64,000 nt of DNA from Mycobacterium mantenii (GTDB lineage: Bacteria; Actinomycetota; Actinomycetes; Mycobacteriales; Mycobacteriaceae): positions 6,076,001-6,140,000 of the forward strand of contig NZ_AP022590.1 in assembly GCF_010731775.1 (NCBI RefSeq), read 5' to 3'. Made by a program: the position numbers and the translations under genes. Under the pieces are notes generated by a model. It was not told the DNA's origin and ran no database searches. It was given only the letters and a program-made list of their open reading frames with translations. This document shows, in pieces, positions 62,838 to 64,000 of the stretch; the first letter of the stretch is position 1, and every line of letters starts with the position of its first letter.

Positions 62838-64000
62838 ATGACCGAGGATCCGAAGACCGGCCAGGCGGACAAACTCGCGTCGATCCTCGCCCGGGACATC
62901 GAGGCCGATATCGTCCGCCGCGGCTGGGCGGTGGATCAATCGCTGGGATCGGAACAAGCTCTGCAGCAGCGCTTCGGGGTGAGCCGGTCGGTGCTGCGCG
63001 AGGCCGTTCGCCTGGTCGAGCACCATCAGGTCGCGCGGATGCGCCGCGGCCCCAACGGGGGGCTGTACATCTGCGAGCCGGACGCGGGGCCCGCCACCCG
63101 GGCCGTCGTCATCTATCTCGAATACCTGGGCACGACGCTGGACGACCTGCTTAACGCGCGCCTGGTGCTCGAGCCGCTGGCGGCCTCGCTCGCCGCCGAG
63201 CGCATCGACGAGGCCGGCATCGCGCGGCTGCGGGCGGTGTTGCACGCCGAGGAGCAGTGGAAGCCCGGTTTGCCGGCCCCGCGCGACGAGTTCCACATCG
63301 CGCTCGCCGAGCAATCCAAAAACCCGGTGCTGCAACTGTTTATCAACGTTCTGATGCGGCTCACCACCCGCTACGCCCTGGCGTCGCGAACGGATTCGGC
63401 GACCGAGGCCATCGAGGCGGTCGACCATCTGCATGCCCACCACTCCGAGATCGTCGCGGCCGTCACGGCCGGCGATTCGGCGAGGGCCAAGAACCTGTCG
63501 GAGCGACACGTCGAGGCGGTGACCGGCTGGCTGCAGCAGCATCACGCGGGCGACGGAAGGCGGGGGCGCAAGTCGCGTCGGCGGCTCGATTCCGAGGCGC
63601 CCCGGGGCAAACTGGCCGAAATGCTGGCCGCCACCATCGGTGACGACATCGCCGCCAGCGGCTGGCACGTGGGTTCGGTGTTCGGCACCGAGGCGGCCCT
63701 GCTGGAGCGCTACCGGGTGAGCCGCGCGGTGCTTCGCGAAGCGGTGCGGCTGCTCGAATACCACTCGGTTGCGCACATGCGCCGCGGACCCGGCGGCGGG
63801 CTCGTCGTCGCCCAACCCGCGGCACAGGCCAGCATCGACACGATCGCCCTGTACCTGCAATACCGCGAGCCGAGCCGCGAAGACCTGCGATGCGTCCGCG
63901 ATGCCATCGAGATCGACAACGTCGCCAAGGTCGTCAAGCGGCTCGGCGAATCCGAGGTTGCGGCCTTCCTGGCCCACCACGGGGCCGGGCTGCCGGACGA
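62838..64000 (+). CDS. Tandem GntR-FCD transcriptional regulator, 3' end beyond the window
   Basis: The frame is open to the window edge (387 residues seen). Two GntR/FCD modules are fused. HTH 1 is at 10-75 (EQALQQRFGVSRSVLREAVR), followed by an FCD domain with DEFHIAL, HAHHSEI and SERHVEAV as metal-binding histidine/aspartate segments. HTH 2 starts near 255 (EAALLERYRVSRAVLREAVR), with the start of a second FCD. The architecture and position match Rv3060c (about 490 residues, from memory). Acyl-CoA or carboxylate ligands are usual for FCD regulators, which suits the neighbouring fatty-acid/steroid genes. Confidence 0.92.
   Translation, partial: MTEDPKTGQADKLASILARDIEADIVRRGWAVDQSLGSEQALQQRFGVSRSVLREAVRLVEHHQVARMRRGPNGGLYICEPDAGPATRAVVIYLEYLGTTLDDLLNARLVLEPLAASLAAERIDEAGIARLRAVLHAEEQWKPGLPAPRDEFHIALAEQSKNPVLQLFINVLMRLTTRYALASRTDSATEAIEAVDHLHAHHSEIVAAVTAGDSARAKNLSERHVEAVTGWLQQHHAGDGRRGRKSRRRLDSEAPRGKLAEMLAATIGDDIAASGWHVGSVFGTEAALLERYRVSRAVLREAVRLLEYHSVAHMRRGPGGGLVVAQPAAQASIDTIALYLQYREPSREDLRCVRDAIEIDNVAKVVKRLGESEVAAFLAHHGAGLPD

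Overview
The window is high-GC actinobacterial DNA and is almost certainly from a non-tuberculous Mycobacterium. Evidence from the sequence: an mmpS-mmpL pair, an MspA-type porin (a family absent from the M. tuberculosis complex), an MbtK-type siderophore acyltransferase, a mycofactocin-type short-chain dehydrogenase, several F420/LLM enzymes, ligB, a two-domain FadE22-like acyl-CoA dehydrogenase and a tandem GntR regulator. Many genes overlap by 4 bases (ATGA or GTGA), and GTG starts are common. From memory of M. tuberculosis H37Rv, crcB-crcB-pgmA, mmr, cstA, ligB, fadE22 and the double-GntR gene lie within about 10-12 kb (Rv3060c-Rv3070). Here the same genes span nearly 60 kb, so the regions between them look like accessory insertions.

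Layout. 0-9.5 kb is mostly housekeeping: an LLM enzyme fragment, SelO, a hemerythrin, a CitE-like lyase, a DsbA-like protein, DUF488, MbtK, two CrcB subunits, phosphoglucomutase, an MFS transporter and tRNA-Ala(GGC). 9.7-12.1 kb is a three-gene redox unit: a ferritin-like diiron protein (PF10118 type), a ferredoxin and a ferredoxin reductase. 12.2-15.6 kb holds orphan proteins and a decayed GAF-GGDEF gene.

15.6-25.9 kb is the most striking region, a catabolic island with two parallel cassettes, each a Rieske oxygenase alpha subunit overlapping a ~110-residue helical protein. It also carries an aldehyde dehydrogenase, an amidohydrolase with an altered metal motif, a MarR regulator, an FNR-2Fe2S reductase, an SDR, a TauD-like dioxygenase, a carboxymuconolactone-decarboxylase-like protein and a ferredoxin. 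The same 22-bp near-palindrome lies in front of the aldehyde dehydrogenase and the reductase, which suggests one MarR-controlled regulon.

26-44 kb contains a divergent enolase paralogue, a single-chain ECF transporter, an SDR, mmpS-mmpL, three membrane or secreted proteins, glycogen phosphorylase, the Mmr multidrug pump, and an alpha/beta hydrolase-DoxX-SDR-phosphotransferase run. 44-49 kb has the MspA-like porin and a beta-oxidation-type operon (thiolase, enoyl-CoA hydratase, CoA transferase, acyl-CoA dehydrogenase) whose thiolase appears frameshifted at its N-terminus. The next divergent intergenic region carries a perfect 21-bp inverted repeat.

49.5-64 kb holds an LLM enzyme, an SDR, a nitroreductase, a short Hsp70-like ATPase, two small proteins, cstA, ligB, an SDR, the FadE22-like enzyme, a divergent DUF35/thiolase-like pair, and a tandem GntR regulator cut by the window end. 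No CRISPR array, rRNA, insertion sequence or prophage was recognised.
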